64,000 nt of DNA, taken from Siphonodentalium dalli (Eukaryota > Mollusca > Scaphopoda > Gadilida > Siphonodentaliidae). Position numbers and translations under genes: made by a program. Every line of letters starts with the position of its first letter. The stretch's first letter is position 1. Shown here piece after piece: positions 47,270 through 58,610 of this stretch. The stretch is from positions 123,913,030 through 123,977,029 of the forward strand of contig CP136067.1 of NCBI GenBank assembly GCA_032622095.1, written 5' to 3'. Under the pieces are notes generated by a model that made no database searches, was not told where the DNA came from, and worked only from the letters and a program-made list of their open reading frames with translations.

Positions 47270-48770
47270 CAAACCACCATGCGAGTGCCTCTTGGTTTGG
47301 TAACCCACTGGATGGTTTGGAACACTCATTTGATGGTCTTAACCCTTTGATGGGTGGAGATTCTTTAAATTTTGCGAACACCATGTGTCTATGCATTCTC
47401 GTATATATGTGAGTCGTCCATGTGGCGCATCGCATATATAAGAGAATGCATTGACCTAACAATACATACCTTGGCCATGTAAGCCATGGCATGCTCTCGT
47501 ATATGCTAGACTCCCTGTGGTAGACTCGCATATATGAGAGAATGCATGGCACATGATCATTAACCACTCATGAAAGGGTTAAATACTCGATGGAGGATTC
47601 TGTACACTATTTTGGATGCATTGAGGTGCCAGTTAGTAGATGGTTTGTGAAACCATTTGGATGGATTGGGAACTCAATGGTTGGTCTGTGATACTAGTTT
47701 TATGGTTTGGGTCACTCACTGTGTGGTTTGCGACACCCATTGGATTGTTTGAGACACATTTTTTTTGGTTTTTGACACTCAGTGTGGATATGTGACACAC
47801 GTGTGATGGAATGGGACAATATTTGTCGAATTGTCCACTGATTGGGCCATTGAATAGATTGAGACTACTTTTTGTGGTTTGGAACATCTGTAAAATGACA
47901 TAGGACTCTCCTCGGATGGCGTGGGGAGTTGTGAGGTATTGTGTGCACATTAGACACTCTTTTCCTTCGCTGCATGGGTGCTTAGGGGCACTCATTGTGT
48001 GGTTTTGGGCAATCATTGGATGGATTGAACCACTCGTATGATTTGGAGAACTCGTTGGTGGTTAGTAACACTCATTTTGGTCGTTTTGGGACAATACCTA
48101 TGTGGTTTGGGACACAACCTATGTGGTTTGGAGCACCAGTTGCGTTGTTTGGGGCACTACCATGCAGCGTGGTTTGGAACAATCGTTGCAGGGTTGCGAC
48201 ACTAATCGGGTGAATTGAGACACTCCTCGGATGGCTTATGACACTCATTTTGTGGGTTAGGACACCATATGCATGGTTTGGGGGACTATCTGTGTGGGTT
48301 GGGAATAAGGTGCATATTGGTTTGGGGCACTACTTAATTGTTTCTGAGACCCATTTGGATGGTTTGAGACACCAATTGGGTGGTTTTGGACACTCGATGT
48401 TGACACACGTGTGATGGAATGAGACACTAATTTGTCGATTGGTTAACTGATTGGGTCGTTGAATTAGATTGAGACGACAGTTGGTGGTTTGGGACACCTG
48501 TTGTATGACATTAGGACTCTCCTCGGATGGCGTGGAACACTAGTTGTGAGTATTTGGTGCATATTATACACTCTTTTCCTTTCGAACACTCGCTGGATGG
48601 TTTGGGACACTCATTTTGGTGGTTTGGGGAAACCATTGGATGGATTGACCCACTCGTTGAATGATTTGGAGCACTCGTTGGGTGGTTAGGGAAACTCATT
48701 TTTGGTAGTTTGGGACAAAACCTGTGTATACGTAGTTTGGAACACCAGTTGTGTTGTTTGAGGCAGTGGT
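47270..48770 (+). repeat. Long degenerate minisatellite (GGTTTGGGACACTCATT...)
   Basis: Roughly 30-bp units of the form 'gatggtttgggacactcatt' fill about 1.5 kb (less the 236-bp element inside). A higher-order duplication is visible: 'gacacacgtgtgatggaatg' at about 47792 and 48401, and 'ggactctcctcggatggcgt' at about 47905 and 48507. Apparent His/Asn/Pro-rich frames on the minus strand are translations of the repeat. Confidence 0.8.
47343..47578. mobile_element. TTAA double-hairpin element inserted in the minisatellite
   Basis: TTAA at 47339-47342 and 47579-47582 flank CCCTTTGATGGGTGG and its near-inverse CCACTCATGAAAGGG. Inside are two hairpins built on 'atgcattctcgtatatatg' and 'catgctctcgtatatgc', the same architecture as 38213-38605 in a diverged copy. 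Confidence 0.8.
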
Positions 48771-49364
48771 GGGGGTTCTCAATATCCTTCAAATAGTTCA
48801 ATATCGAATCAACGATACAATTAGGGATAGTATACGAAAATAAACTGTATATAATACAACAATTGGAAGGGCATTGCAATCTGAATACAAAAGTGAAAGA
48901 ATTTTTAACATTGCCCTTGCTAAACAAAAGTTATGGCCCTTTGAAGTTTTGGAAAATCGAAATTTGTCTGCCGGTCCTTGGTTTTTTGAACAACTTGTCA
49001 TGAATTTGTCAATTTGAATTTATTATATAAGCAGAACCTGGTTGAAATGCTACTGTGTTACTGATAGTGATACTGTACAAACCATTAATACGTAAAATTT
49101 AAATAACACCATTCATACATGATGTCACTTTGACTATAGTATCAGTGACTGATGCCGGTGATACCATGAATGCATGGTGTTGTTTTCTTAATACTATGGT
49201 TTGTATTATGCATGGGTGAAATATGCTTGAAACCCCCATGGCACCATTCCACACCAGGTTCTAGACTATTCATATATAACTTCAAATAATTTCCATAAAA
49301 ATTTAAATTAAACATGCCTAATCCTAATAAAGCTCCCCTCAATTAATATTACTATTAATATTAC

Positions 49365-49710
49365 TTATGTTTTCCCCGCACGTGCTCCATTTTGGGGTTC
49401 AACCCATCTTATATAATGTTTATGTGCCTATAACTTTGGATTATGGGCATAAAATATGGATGTTGGGAAATAGCTGGACCCTCCTACATATGGACATGAC
49501 TCAGGTACAGTTGACTTATTTTTTCCCCGCACATGCTCCATTTTGGGGTTCAACCCATCTTAGAGAATGTTTATGTGCCTATAACCTTGTGTTATGGGCA
49601 TAAACTATGGATGTTGGTGCATATCTGGACCCTCCTGCATCTGGACATGACTCAGGTACAGCTGACTTAGGTTTTCCCCGCACAGGCTCAGGTACAGCTG
49701 ACTTAGGTTA
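49365..49710 (+). repeat. Tandem repeat, 2.2 units of about 152 bp
   Basis: 'ccattttggggttcaaccca' and 'gactcaggtacag.tgactta' occur in each unit. A diverged unit lies at 53800-53950. Confidence 0.75.
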
Positions 49711-49734
49711 AATATACATAATCCGAATTAATGC

Positions 49735-50046
49735 TCCTAAATGACTATTTCTTTGGCTTCACGGGAAAAAATATTTGATTCGAGTTGCATGAGGAACCCA
49801 CCCATCAAAAGCTAGAGTTATCAGATATTGATTTTTTAAATCTGTTAATTTTCACCGAGCCCATCGACATAATGTGGAAAGCAAATTGTGTTGAACAATA
49901 TGTTGATATATAACACGTTTTGGGAACTTATATGCTATAGTTGTTAACATTATTTTTTGGTAATTAATCGATTATGATAACTAAATCGTCTTTTGAAGAA
50001 ATATTGTTAATACGGAGACCATTAAGTCGCATTATGTACCTTTAAG
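49735..50046 (+). mobile_element. TTAA element fragment (interior of the AGGTACTCA family)
   Basis: 'tatttctttggcttcacggg', 'atatttgattcgagtt' and 'cacccatcaaaagctagag' match the interior of 62011-62473. It ends 'tgtacctttaag'. 50047-50450 shows nothing recognisable. Confidence 0.55.
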
Positions 50047-50665
50047 GGTCAAGATGGATTGGTCACTCCTTCAAGCTTTTTGGAAGAAAAGTAAATATTA
50101 CAGATATCTTTCATGGCTTTAATCTGACATATTAATCAACAATAAATAAATTATGACTAAATTTTATCACATTGGGGTTTGAACAAAGGTATCCTCAGTA
50201 TCTGTCAATCAAGTTTTAAACACAGACAATTTAAAAAAATATTAAGTATTGAGAATAATTAAGAATGTTTATTGTGTACAGTGTACTGTGACCCAAATAG
50301 TTTGGTCTCATCTACTCACAGAACTAAATCATATCGTGCAAAAATTGTACGTAATTTCATTCATAAATTCAATCAGTTGGGTGTTGAATACTGACTGATC
50401 TGAGTAACAAGACAAGGTTGGTCTACTTCTGTATGGTGTAACACAGTCAAATCAAGACATGGCAGGCATAACTGTGATGTTATGGTAGTGGCCAGAATAT
50501 TTATCCACAAATATAGCCCAGTGGGAGATCACCATTAGTGGACAGCATGTTCCATCGTGTATGACATTCGTGCCTCCTTCGAAAGCACATGCCATTGCAA
50601 AGACAGTGAAAACATTCATTATGACAAACAGAATGGCAGGTTCAAAACCCTTTTGAGTTATTCGC

Positions 50666-50846
50666 AAGGGGCTGGCAAAGGTAGACGGCTATCTGAAGGA
50701 AGCCCTTAAAAACACCAGGCAGAACCAATGCAGTGGAATCTCGGGTGAAGAATCTCATCAACAATACGGAGAAGAGGCGTTCATTCACCAAGGGCCAGTG
50801 GACAGCGGTCGAAAAGTTTGTCACCGGTATATTCAAAGACAAAGGT
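50666..50846 (+). pseudogene. Possible exon or gene fragment with frame break
   Basis: One + frame reads KGLAKVDGYLKEALKNTRQN and, shifted by one base near 50730, another reads NAVESRVKNLINNTEKRRSF followed by TKGQWTAVEKFVTGIFKDK. The end is a consensus donor, AAAG|GTGAGT (50845). Lys/Glu-rich helical-looking composition on both sides of the break suggests a decayed coding piece. An alternative is that the exon simply begins at CACCAG near 50721. Family not recognised. Confidence 0.3.
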
Positions 50847-51224
50847 GAGTTGGGAAAGTCTTGAGTTTTATCCACCGCTCACTACCTCTATAATGTTTTG
50901 TCATCCATAATGCACTGTTATTGATACACGATCGGCCGATCACGATCGGCAGATGTTTAACCCATACTTTGGCAATAGTGATTAGTTATTTTCAGCTTGG
51001 ACACTAAAATCCATAACATTCAATGTTTATCTTCAAAGATTTAAACAATAAGTAGCCCTCAATAAAAGGGTTTCACACAATACAATGTTTAACAAGAGCT
51101 ATTACTATGAGGTACCAGTATCTATGAAGTGGACGCTGTCGGACTAATTCATTATCTTGGCAGTAACATAACATTGTGTAATCTTCCCGAGAATATGATT
51201 AAAATGAGTCTCAGTAATTTCATT

Positions 51225-51345
51225 GAACAAATATTTTTTTTTAATAATTTAAATTAATTTTTATTAATAATAAAAAATACTATAATTATTTTTTTTTGGT
51301 TAAATTTGTTAAGGAGTTGAATATAAAAAAGTAATAAAAAAAATA
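51225..51345. repeat. AT-rich low-complexity tract
   Basis: Almost pure A/T with runs of 8 to 10 T and several A runs. Confidence 0.85.
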
Positions 51346-51379
51346 AAAAATTAGGGATGTTTTTTAGGGATTTTCTTTT

Positions 51380-51705
51380 TTGGAAAAAGGGCCATAACTC
51401 AGTTAAAGAATATTGGATCAAACTCATATTCGAACTCGATCTGTATTTTGGGCTGAGTAACTCACATACCGTATTTATTTCCGATCAGATAATTGTTTTT
51501 TGAGTTATCATAGCATGCGTGAATTCTAAGTCGAAAGATGGCCATAACTCTGTAAAAAATACTCGGATCAAACCCATATTCGAACTCGATCTGTATTTTG
51601 GTCTGAGAAACTCATATCCAAAATGTGGTTCCAATCAGATAGAAAATGTTTGAGTTATCGCACCATACGAACAGACAGACGGATGGACAGGCGGACGGAC
51701 AAACG
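51380..51705 (+). repeat. 'gccataactc' dispersed repeat, second locus
   Basis: Two tandem units ('catattcgaactcgatctgt' at about 51427 and 51577) ending in 'acagacagacggatggacag', as at 46190-46500. Confidence 0.65.
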
Positions 51706-51825
51706 ACGAGTGGTCAATCCGGAAGTTGACACAATGTGTACCATACTATGGTATGGGTACACTACACATAAAAATTCACAAAAGGAAACATGTTTTAGCT
51801 ATAAAATGATGGATAAATAAAATAT

Positions 51826-51920
51826 GTAGCTAAGGCACTCGCTTAAACGGTTTATGTCCGCTCGGGAGGTTGGCATATATTGGACTCGGCAGAGTGTCGC
51901 CCAATATATGTTCAAATCCC
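51826..51920 (+). repeat. tRNA-like / SINE-head remnant
   Basis: 'gtagctaaggcactcgctt' resembles an A-box region and 'gttcaaatccccc' (about 51910) a B box. The spacing is longer than in a normal tRNA and no clean cloverleaf can be drawn, so this is at most a degenerate tRNA-derived SINE head. Confidence 0.3.
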
Positions 51921-51939
51921 CCGCATGCACATACATGTA

Positions 51940-52871
51940 CAGTAATGCCCAAAGTAATTGACCACTTAACCACAGCAAAATTATGGGTAATTTTTCAGGA
52001 TTTAGTCGGAAATATTGTACCAAGACAACCCCAGGGACATAACCTTCAACCCAGGAAAGCAGACAATCTTTAGTTCATGGGGGCTGCACGATTTACCATT
52101 CATATCGGCGCCCCTGTTGATATGTACCGAGATGCGAAATACTGGACACCGAAAGCAGCTTAGTGGACACGTAGTATATTATACATGCTTAACGCGGCGT
52201 GATAGCGAAGAAGAACTGAGGAGTAAACAGAGCAATTTCGGGATTAGCGAGACCAGATACCTTGCAGAAGATGACTATTGAAACCCAATGCAGCACGCTA
52301 TACGAAGGAAGAAATCTAAAGAGCACACAGAAGAACGACGCTATAGCTTGATTAACCCAGGAACGCCCATATTGAAATACCATGAAATGCGCATCGGCCC
52401 GTTATAATCTCCTCAGTGTATTTAGACACAAGCAAACTGACATTCAATACTCAGTTCTCAACAAGCTCACAGCAGTTACTAAACTCTCTCGGACACGCAG
52501 AAGAAGACCAGGACGACTGACGACGAACACGGATAGAAATATGAGGTAAACATTTCAATCTTGTATTCCTAACAAACGCTACACTGATGCGCCGACGAAG
52601 AAGAAGGGCAGACGACAGACCGATGAACTCAACCGGATACCCACAACGCCGATGACGAGCGGACACGCCCTACATACGAGGATATGAGAAGACCCCATCT
52701 GAGCAGACGACAGGAAGACGAACACTAGGAGTATCCAGATGCCGACGATTGAATGCTATTGACGTCGAGAGCTTTCCGATGAATGACAGCAAGCCATATT
52801 TCCGACTAAATCCTGAAAAATTACCCATAATTCTGCTGTGGTTAAGTGGTCAATTACTGTGGGCATTACTG
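51940..52871 (+). mobile_element. Degenerate Tc1/mariner-like element (CAGTAATGCCC TIR)
   Basis: Ends CAGTAATGCCC and GGGCATTACTG flanked by TA (51938, 52872). Subterminal arms of about 85 bp pair ('gaccacttaaccacagc', 'ttttcaggatttagtcggaa'). Inside, + strand pieces such as RRRPGRLTTNTDRNMR (about 52500-52547) recall the helix-turn-helix linker of Tc1-like transposases, and RPTYEDMRRPHLSR occurs further on in another frame. Stops and shifts interrupt it throughout; inactive. Confidence 0.6.
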
Positions 52872-53519
52872 TAAACCGTTATAAGTGACGGCACTAGCTA
52901 TATATTATGTATGTAACAAACACGTGCGATTACTAATAAACATTGAAAGAGTATATTAGGTCATAACATAATTTAAGCGCAAGGAAGCTACATGAAATTC
53001 TGTACGGACAGAGGTAATACATAGACAAATCACAAAAGCATGTACGTGGACCTCCCTGAAAATTTGATGATGATTGGACCAAAGGTACGGTCCGTAGCCT
53101 GTCCCAATGGATAGTGGCGATGTTAATGTGTCTGGGTGGGGCGAATATCGGTCTTTCGTTAGACACCAAAATGAGCCTTCTGCGTGCTGTATTCCTCGAG
53201 ATATCGGCCGTTCCACACAATTTGAAATTCTGTTCCGCAGATTGTCATTCTATTCCATCCCATCCCGCAGATTGTCATGTCCCCAAATGTTTATGACATG
53301 ATTTAGAATATATTAGGGTGAAGGGGATCTAACCAGAAGCGAGTCATCGCTTATTTACGCCACAGGTGTAAGATGTTTTGGTAATTTTATTTACGCGTGG
53401 ACCAATGGGCGAATGCATTATGGGTGATTAGGTATTTTGTACTTGAGTAAACCGTACCGGTAGAGTCACGATAGTCCGACACAGATTAGCACATGTGTTT
53501 ACGCCACCGGTGTAATTGG

Positions 53520-54215
53520 GGGACATGTCTCTATTCCGAAGGTTCGCTATCCCGAAGGTCCACTATTCCGAAGGTTCTCTATTCTGAATATTTGCTATTT
53601 CGAAGGTTCACTATTCCGAAGGTTCGCTATTCCGAAGGTTCTCTATTCCGAAGGTTTTTGTTATTTTAAGGTTAATTCTATATTCTAAAGTATTGAGAGG
53701 GTTCAATATCACGAATATTCTTTTTATGAAGGAAATAACTTAAAACATTAAATGTGATTTTGTTTTGTTCTCGCGGTTTTTCTTGAGATTTAATGTCATT
53801 ACGTGGGCCCATACCTTTTAATTATTGGCATATAATATGAATGTTGCGGTATATATGGACCCTCCTGCATTGGGACATGACACAGGTATAGTTGACTTAA
53901 GTTCTGTTATGTGCGGGCTCCAATTTGGGGTTCAATATTTTAAGGGCCAAATTTGGGCACATAATATGAATATTGGGGGGCATGTCTCTATTCCGAATGT
54001 TCGCTATCCCGAAGGTCCACTATTCCGAAGGTTCTCTGAATGTTCGCTATTCCGAAGGTTCACTATTCCGAAGGTTCGCTATTCCGAAGGTTCTCTATTC
54101 CGAAGGTTTTTGTTATTTTAAGGTTAATTCTATATTCTAAAGTATTGAGGGTTCATTATCAAGAAGATTCTTTTTATGAAGGAAATAACTTTTTTCGCGG
54201 GTTTTCTTGAGTTTA
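53520..54215 (+). repeat. Duplicated TATTCCGAAGGTTC minisatellite plus flank
   Basis: About 250 bp from 'ggacatgtctctattccgaa' through 'tttatgaaggaaataact' is repeated at about 53522-53742 and 53968-54190. Each carries about nine 14-bp units. Between them sits a diverged unit of the 49365 repeat. Confidence 0.8.
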
Positions 54216-54477
54216 ATGTCATTACGTATGACCTTATTTCTCATTACATATTAACGCCACGCATCCCACACAATTGCTATGTTTCCATGCGATTTAATGT
54301 CATTACGTGTGACGTAATATCTCAATAATCTCAGAGGCAAGAATACGTCAGCTAAAGGCGGATTATAACAGTGGGGCTATAACGCTTAATGAATACTGGA
54401 GGCTATAACAAACTGCGCAGCAGAATATCGCTGAATAGACGAGCATGAGATGAACCTAACTGCAATTGTGACTTTGT

Positions 54478-54690
54478 TTAAAGGCCCACTTAATTTTCGA
54501 GTCATCGATTTTTTATAGTATATACGATTTTAATAACAATTTATGCCATAAAATTTGAATAAAATACTATAATTCATCACCATTTGAAACGCATAATACT
54601 ACTATCTCCTAGTTTGAAACACCCTGAAACACCTACAAAAAACGCGTCAAGCCGTGCGTCGTATAACTAGCAATTAGCAACTAGCATGTC
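54478..54690 (+). mobile_element. Partial element with TTTAAAGGCCCACTT terminus
   Basis: 'tttaaaggcccacttaattt' and 'tttatgccataaaatttgaa' are inversely matched at 41215-41375. The 'ttaa-aggccc' edge resembles the TTAA families nearby, but only one terminus is recognisable at each locus. Confidence 0.45.
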
Positions 54691-55925
54691 CCCTTCGGCT
54701 TTCCATAGATTTCGACGTAATTTGATACTCAGGGGTACTTGTGTCCATGGAGTGTTTTGAACGGATCAAATCGTGACCCTGACCTTGACCTTCAAAATGG
54801 TAAATTCAAGGTCAAATCTGGTAAAACGGACGGATTTCGACGAAATTTGATACCTAGGGGAACCTTTGTACGGGGAGTGTTTTGGACGGGTCAAATCGTG
54901 ACCCCGACCTGATCTTAACCTTTAAACAATCAATGCAAGGTAAATTTGGGTAAAACTGACGGATTTCGACGAAATTTGATATCTAGGGATACTTTTGTCC
55001 GGGGTGTGTTTTGAACGGGTCAAATCGTGACCCGGCGTGACATTGACCTTCAATATGGTCAATGAAAGGTCAAATCGGGTGAAACGGATGGATTTCGACG
55101 AAATTTGATACCTATGGGTACTTTTGTCGGGGGAGTGTTTTGAACGGGTCAAATCATGACAACGACATGACCTTGACCTTCAAAATTGTCAATTAAAGGT
55201 CAAGTCGGGTAAAACGGACGGATTTCGACGAAATTTGATACCTAAGGGTACTTTTCTCCGGGGGGTGTTTTGGACGGGTCAAATCATGACTCCGACCTGA
55301 CGACCTTGACCTTCAAAATTGTCAATTAAAGGTCAAGTCGGGTAAACCGGACGGATTTCGAAGAAATTTGATACCTAGGGGTACTTTTCTCCGGGGTGTG
55401 TTTTGGACGGGTCAAATCATGACTCCGACCTGACGACCTTGACCTTCAAAATTGTCAATTAAAGGTCAAGTCGGGTAAACCGGACGGATTTCGACGAAAT
55501 TTGATACCTAGGGGTACTTTTCTCCGGGGGAGTGTTTTGAACGGGTCAAATCATGACTCCGACATGACCTTGACCTTCAAAATTGTCAATTAAAGGTCAA
55601 GTCGGGTAAAACGGACGGATTTCGACGACATTTGATACCTAAGGGTACTTTTCTCCGGGGGGGGGGGTGTTTTGGACGGGTCAAATCATGACTCCGACCT
55701 GACGACCTTGACCTTCAAAATTGTCAATTAAAGGTCAAGTCGGGTAAACCGGACGGATTTCGACGAAATTTGATACCTAGGGGTACTTTTCTCCGGGGGG
55801 GGGGGGGTTTGGACGGGTCAAATCATGACCCTGACCTGACCTTGACTTTCAAAATAGTCAATTCAAGGTCAAATCGCGCCTTTCGCCGGAAATCAGATAG
55901 GAAACAGCCCGGACGAAGTCGGGCC
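54690..55925 (-). repeat. 130-bp satellite (about nine units) with dispersed-element head
   Basis: Each unit contains 'gacggatttcgacgaaattt', 'gggtactttt' and 'tgaccttgacctt'. Units start near 54700, 54829, 54957, 55085, 55217, 55349, 55483, 55615 and 55750. The right end (55870-55925) reads in inverse as the 'gcccgacttcgtccgg' head of the element at 11203, which has one such block. The array is thus an internally amplified copy of that family. Poly-G slippage is visible at 55660 and 55796. Confidence 0.85.
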
Positions 55926-56040
55926 CATCAGCTAGTGTAATAAAGAAGACAGTTTGAAGAATGTAATGTATAACACGAGAAACGGGAAAACTTGATATAT
56001 GGAAGTATATATGCAAATTTCCCACATGAAATTTGAAAGC

Positions 56041-56140
56041 TAGTTTATATTATAATTGTATTATAATTGATATTTATGGCTAATAATATGATCTTGGTGG
56101 CTTTACCATTTCTGACTATGGTTTTCTTGTGTTGAGTTGT
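56041..56140 (+). repeat. Repeat resembling the empty LINE target
   Basis: 'taccatttctgactatggttttcttgt' (split at CTAT) corresponds to the two flanks of the LINE at 58547-61142. Confidence 0.55.
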
Positions 56141-56229
56141 CTCCCCAGAAAAGAAAAGACATGGATTATATAAGAAGAGCGGCGGGCAAGAGGCCAAATT
56201 GAAGAGTACATGATATGAATGACAGGATA

Positions 56230-57080
56230 TGTATAACATGATAATGATGAATGTAGTAAGCGTCGAATATTGATGAATCTGCTGAGGTCAGAGATACAGA
56301 GAGCGCCGATTTCCACCTGATTGATACACATTCTTTTCCGTGATACGAATAATCTAATCGTGTGGTTTAAATGCGCCAAATTGATGCCTTTTGGGTGAGA
56401 GATATGCAATGGTGGCCCTAAATTTGATACGAATTTGTATACTCGCCAATTATCATAAATTTGATATATATTCATCTCTATACTGAGTCTAAGTGTGTGG
56501 TTTAATGATGTCAAAAGTGGCGCCGCTTGAGTCCGAAATAGGGACGGGAGGGTCGCCAAAAACTTATAAAAATATGTTTAGTGCCAATTACCATCAAACT
56601 CATACACGTTCTTCTCAAATGATACAATGAATCAAATATTTGCGAATATATGTCTGTGTTCTAGCTCATATTTCTACCAAATTGATATATTAGTCTTCTC
56701 CGTTATACGAGGAATATAAACGTGTGATTTAAATCGCGAAATTGGTGCCGTTTGGGTGAGAGATGGGGGGGGGGGGGTGGGTAATAAATATGATAAGAAT
56801 TTGTTTAGTTGCCGATTACCACCAAACTTATATATAATCATCTCCATTATATAATTCATGCACGAGTCTAATAGACGTGGTTTAAATATGACAAAAGTGG
56901 CGCAGTTCAAGTAATGCATGAGGGGAGTTGCACCAAAGTCGATACAAATATATTTAGCACTGATTTAACCAAATTCATGCACGTTCTTCTCTAATGAGAT
57001 GATGAATTAAATCACATTTGGGGTCATTTGGGTCATGGATGGCGAGAGGAGATTCACTAGTATTTATAAGATTGTTCAAT
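56230..57080 (+). repeat. Diverged tandem repeat, about 145-bp period
   Basis: Units are marked by 'ccaaattcatgcacgttctt'-like text (about 56296, 56590, 56960) or its variants (about 56445, 56680, 56820), followed by 'gtgtggtttaaat'. The longest minus frame (147 codons, 56116-56559) runs through repeat units and is not taken as a gene. 57081-57700: nothing recognised. Confidence 0.55.
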
Positions 57081-57712
57081 TAGCCGATATCCAACAAAGT
57101 AATATAATGTCATCTCCCAGGCCATCTCCATGTCGTTCTAAGGAGTTTTTGGCGTTCCAATTTCACAATCTCGACAAATGGTGACCGAATTAAGCCACTT
57201 GAACAATTATATCTTCTCAACTGACATATTTATATGGGGATGGAAATCCGGGCATTCCTATAATGATCTAGCAACACAGATACATAGAAGAAAGCATTAA
57301 AAGTATAGTTAAATCTATCTATTTAAGAGATACATATTATATATTCATTCAAACTGAAAGACCTTGAATCGTCAGAGGATTGCATATTAGAATCGCTCAT
57401 GTATATATTATAACACGATTGAGTCTGTCCCATAAAATATAGTTTCCACAAAAAAGTTACAATTGCCAAGAGATATGGAAATGTAGAGCAGGCCTGTTCA
57501 AAAATAGTGGTAACAGTGTGCAGTCAAATATGGTTACTTCTGAGATAAAGGAAAACGCAGTCCGTAGCACATGAATTTTCAGGATCCTCCAATATTGACA
57601 TCTGACAAGGGTATATCTGCACGATACAGAGGATTTCTTTCATTTTTTTTAGAAAAGACTCACCGCCTAACATAAACAACTCAAAATATCGCTGTGTCGG
57701 GCACATGTAACT

Positions 57713-57845
57713 CTTATTTTCAGGGTGACATATAGGCCCAATAGGGCCGGGTGCGCGATGTAAACTAAATGTCTAAAATATTGTTTGTAATTTAACATGC
57801 ACATGTCACGTAAATAAAAGATATTACTACTACTACTACTGTAGC
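57713..57845 (+). mobile_element. LINE-like 3' tail ending in (ACT)n
   Basis: 'gtgacatataggcc' ... 'catgtcacg.aaataaa' shared with 13495-13600. It ends in an ACT trinucleotide array at about 57823-57842. 5'-truncated. Confidence 0.5.
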
Positions 57846-58104
57846 TGCTATACAGGCATAACATCAATTCTTTTAAACTGAAAATGATTAGCCAGTATAT
57901 AGCACCAGAACAGAGGAGCACATCCTGGGCATACCTTTAAAACATCTCTATCTTCATGAAGATATGATAAACTAGATTGATTGATTGATTGATACATCTC
58001 TATGTGAACACAATTGTCGTCTTTCATTTTTTCGAACTAAAGTGTTTATGATGTTCATGTTTCATGCTATAACGTCTGAAGTATACGCAGTTGTATCAAG
58101 GGAG

Positions 58105-58126
58105 TGGTGGTGGTGGTGGCGGTGGT

Positions 58127-58160
<34 letters not shown>

Positions 58161-58167
58161 GGGGGGG
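58105..58167 (+). repeat. (GGT)n(GT)n(G)n compound microsatellite
   Basis: About seven GGT units, then about 13 GT units, then a run of about 9 G. Confidence 0.9.
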
Positions 58168-58610
58168 TAATCACGGGATTGTCGAAGGCGCCGAATGGCC
58201 CCTTCCTTAACCCCTCGCGCAGTTGTAAATAAATAAATACTTCTTTATTGGTGGGACGGATTAAACGCGATAAACAAAATGATAATCGCTCCGACCTGAC
58301 AAGGTGAGCCACTACTTATATTCCATGTGCAAGAATCTTGTTTTGTGATGCCATTTGGATATACACTTTATGAGAATACGTGTAACACTTTGAGAGCAAG
58401 TGTATTCTCTATTCCCAACAAATATCCATAGAGGGTTTCACATCACTTTAACCTGGGCAACGCCGAGTAACCCTGCTAGTATATTCTATAATTACAATAA
58501 TGGGTATGTAATATATGATCATGAGCGCGTTACCATTTCTGACTATCTGTATCTGTAGTTGTTACGTCCTAGTGACCAAAGCTGGCTTTTACAGGACGGT
58601 GTGAGGAGCG

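Noticed and set aside
48511-48927. 138-codon minus frame with repeated PNH motifs
   Set aside because: A translation of the 30-bp minisatellite; periodic residues reflect the DNA repeat.
50452-50875. Two minus-strand frames opposite the 50.7-kb fragment
   Set aside because: The plus strand shows the better coding signal and a consensus donor; the minus frames look like shadows.
56116-56559. 147-codon minus frame
   Set aside because: It crosses units of a diverged tandem repeat with no domain or splice evidence.
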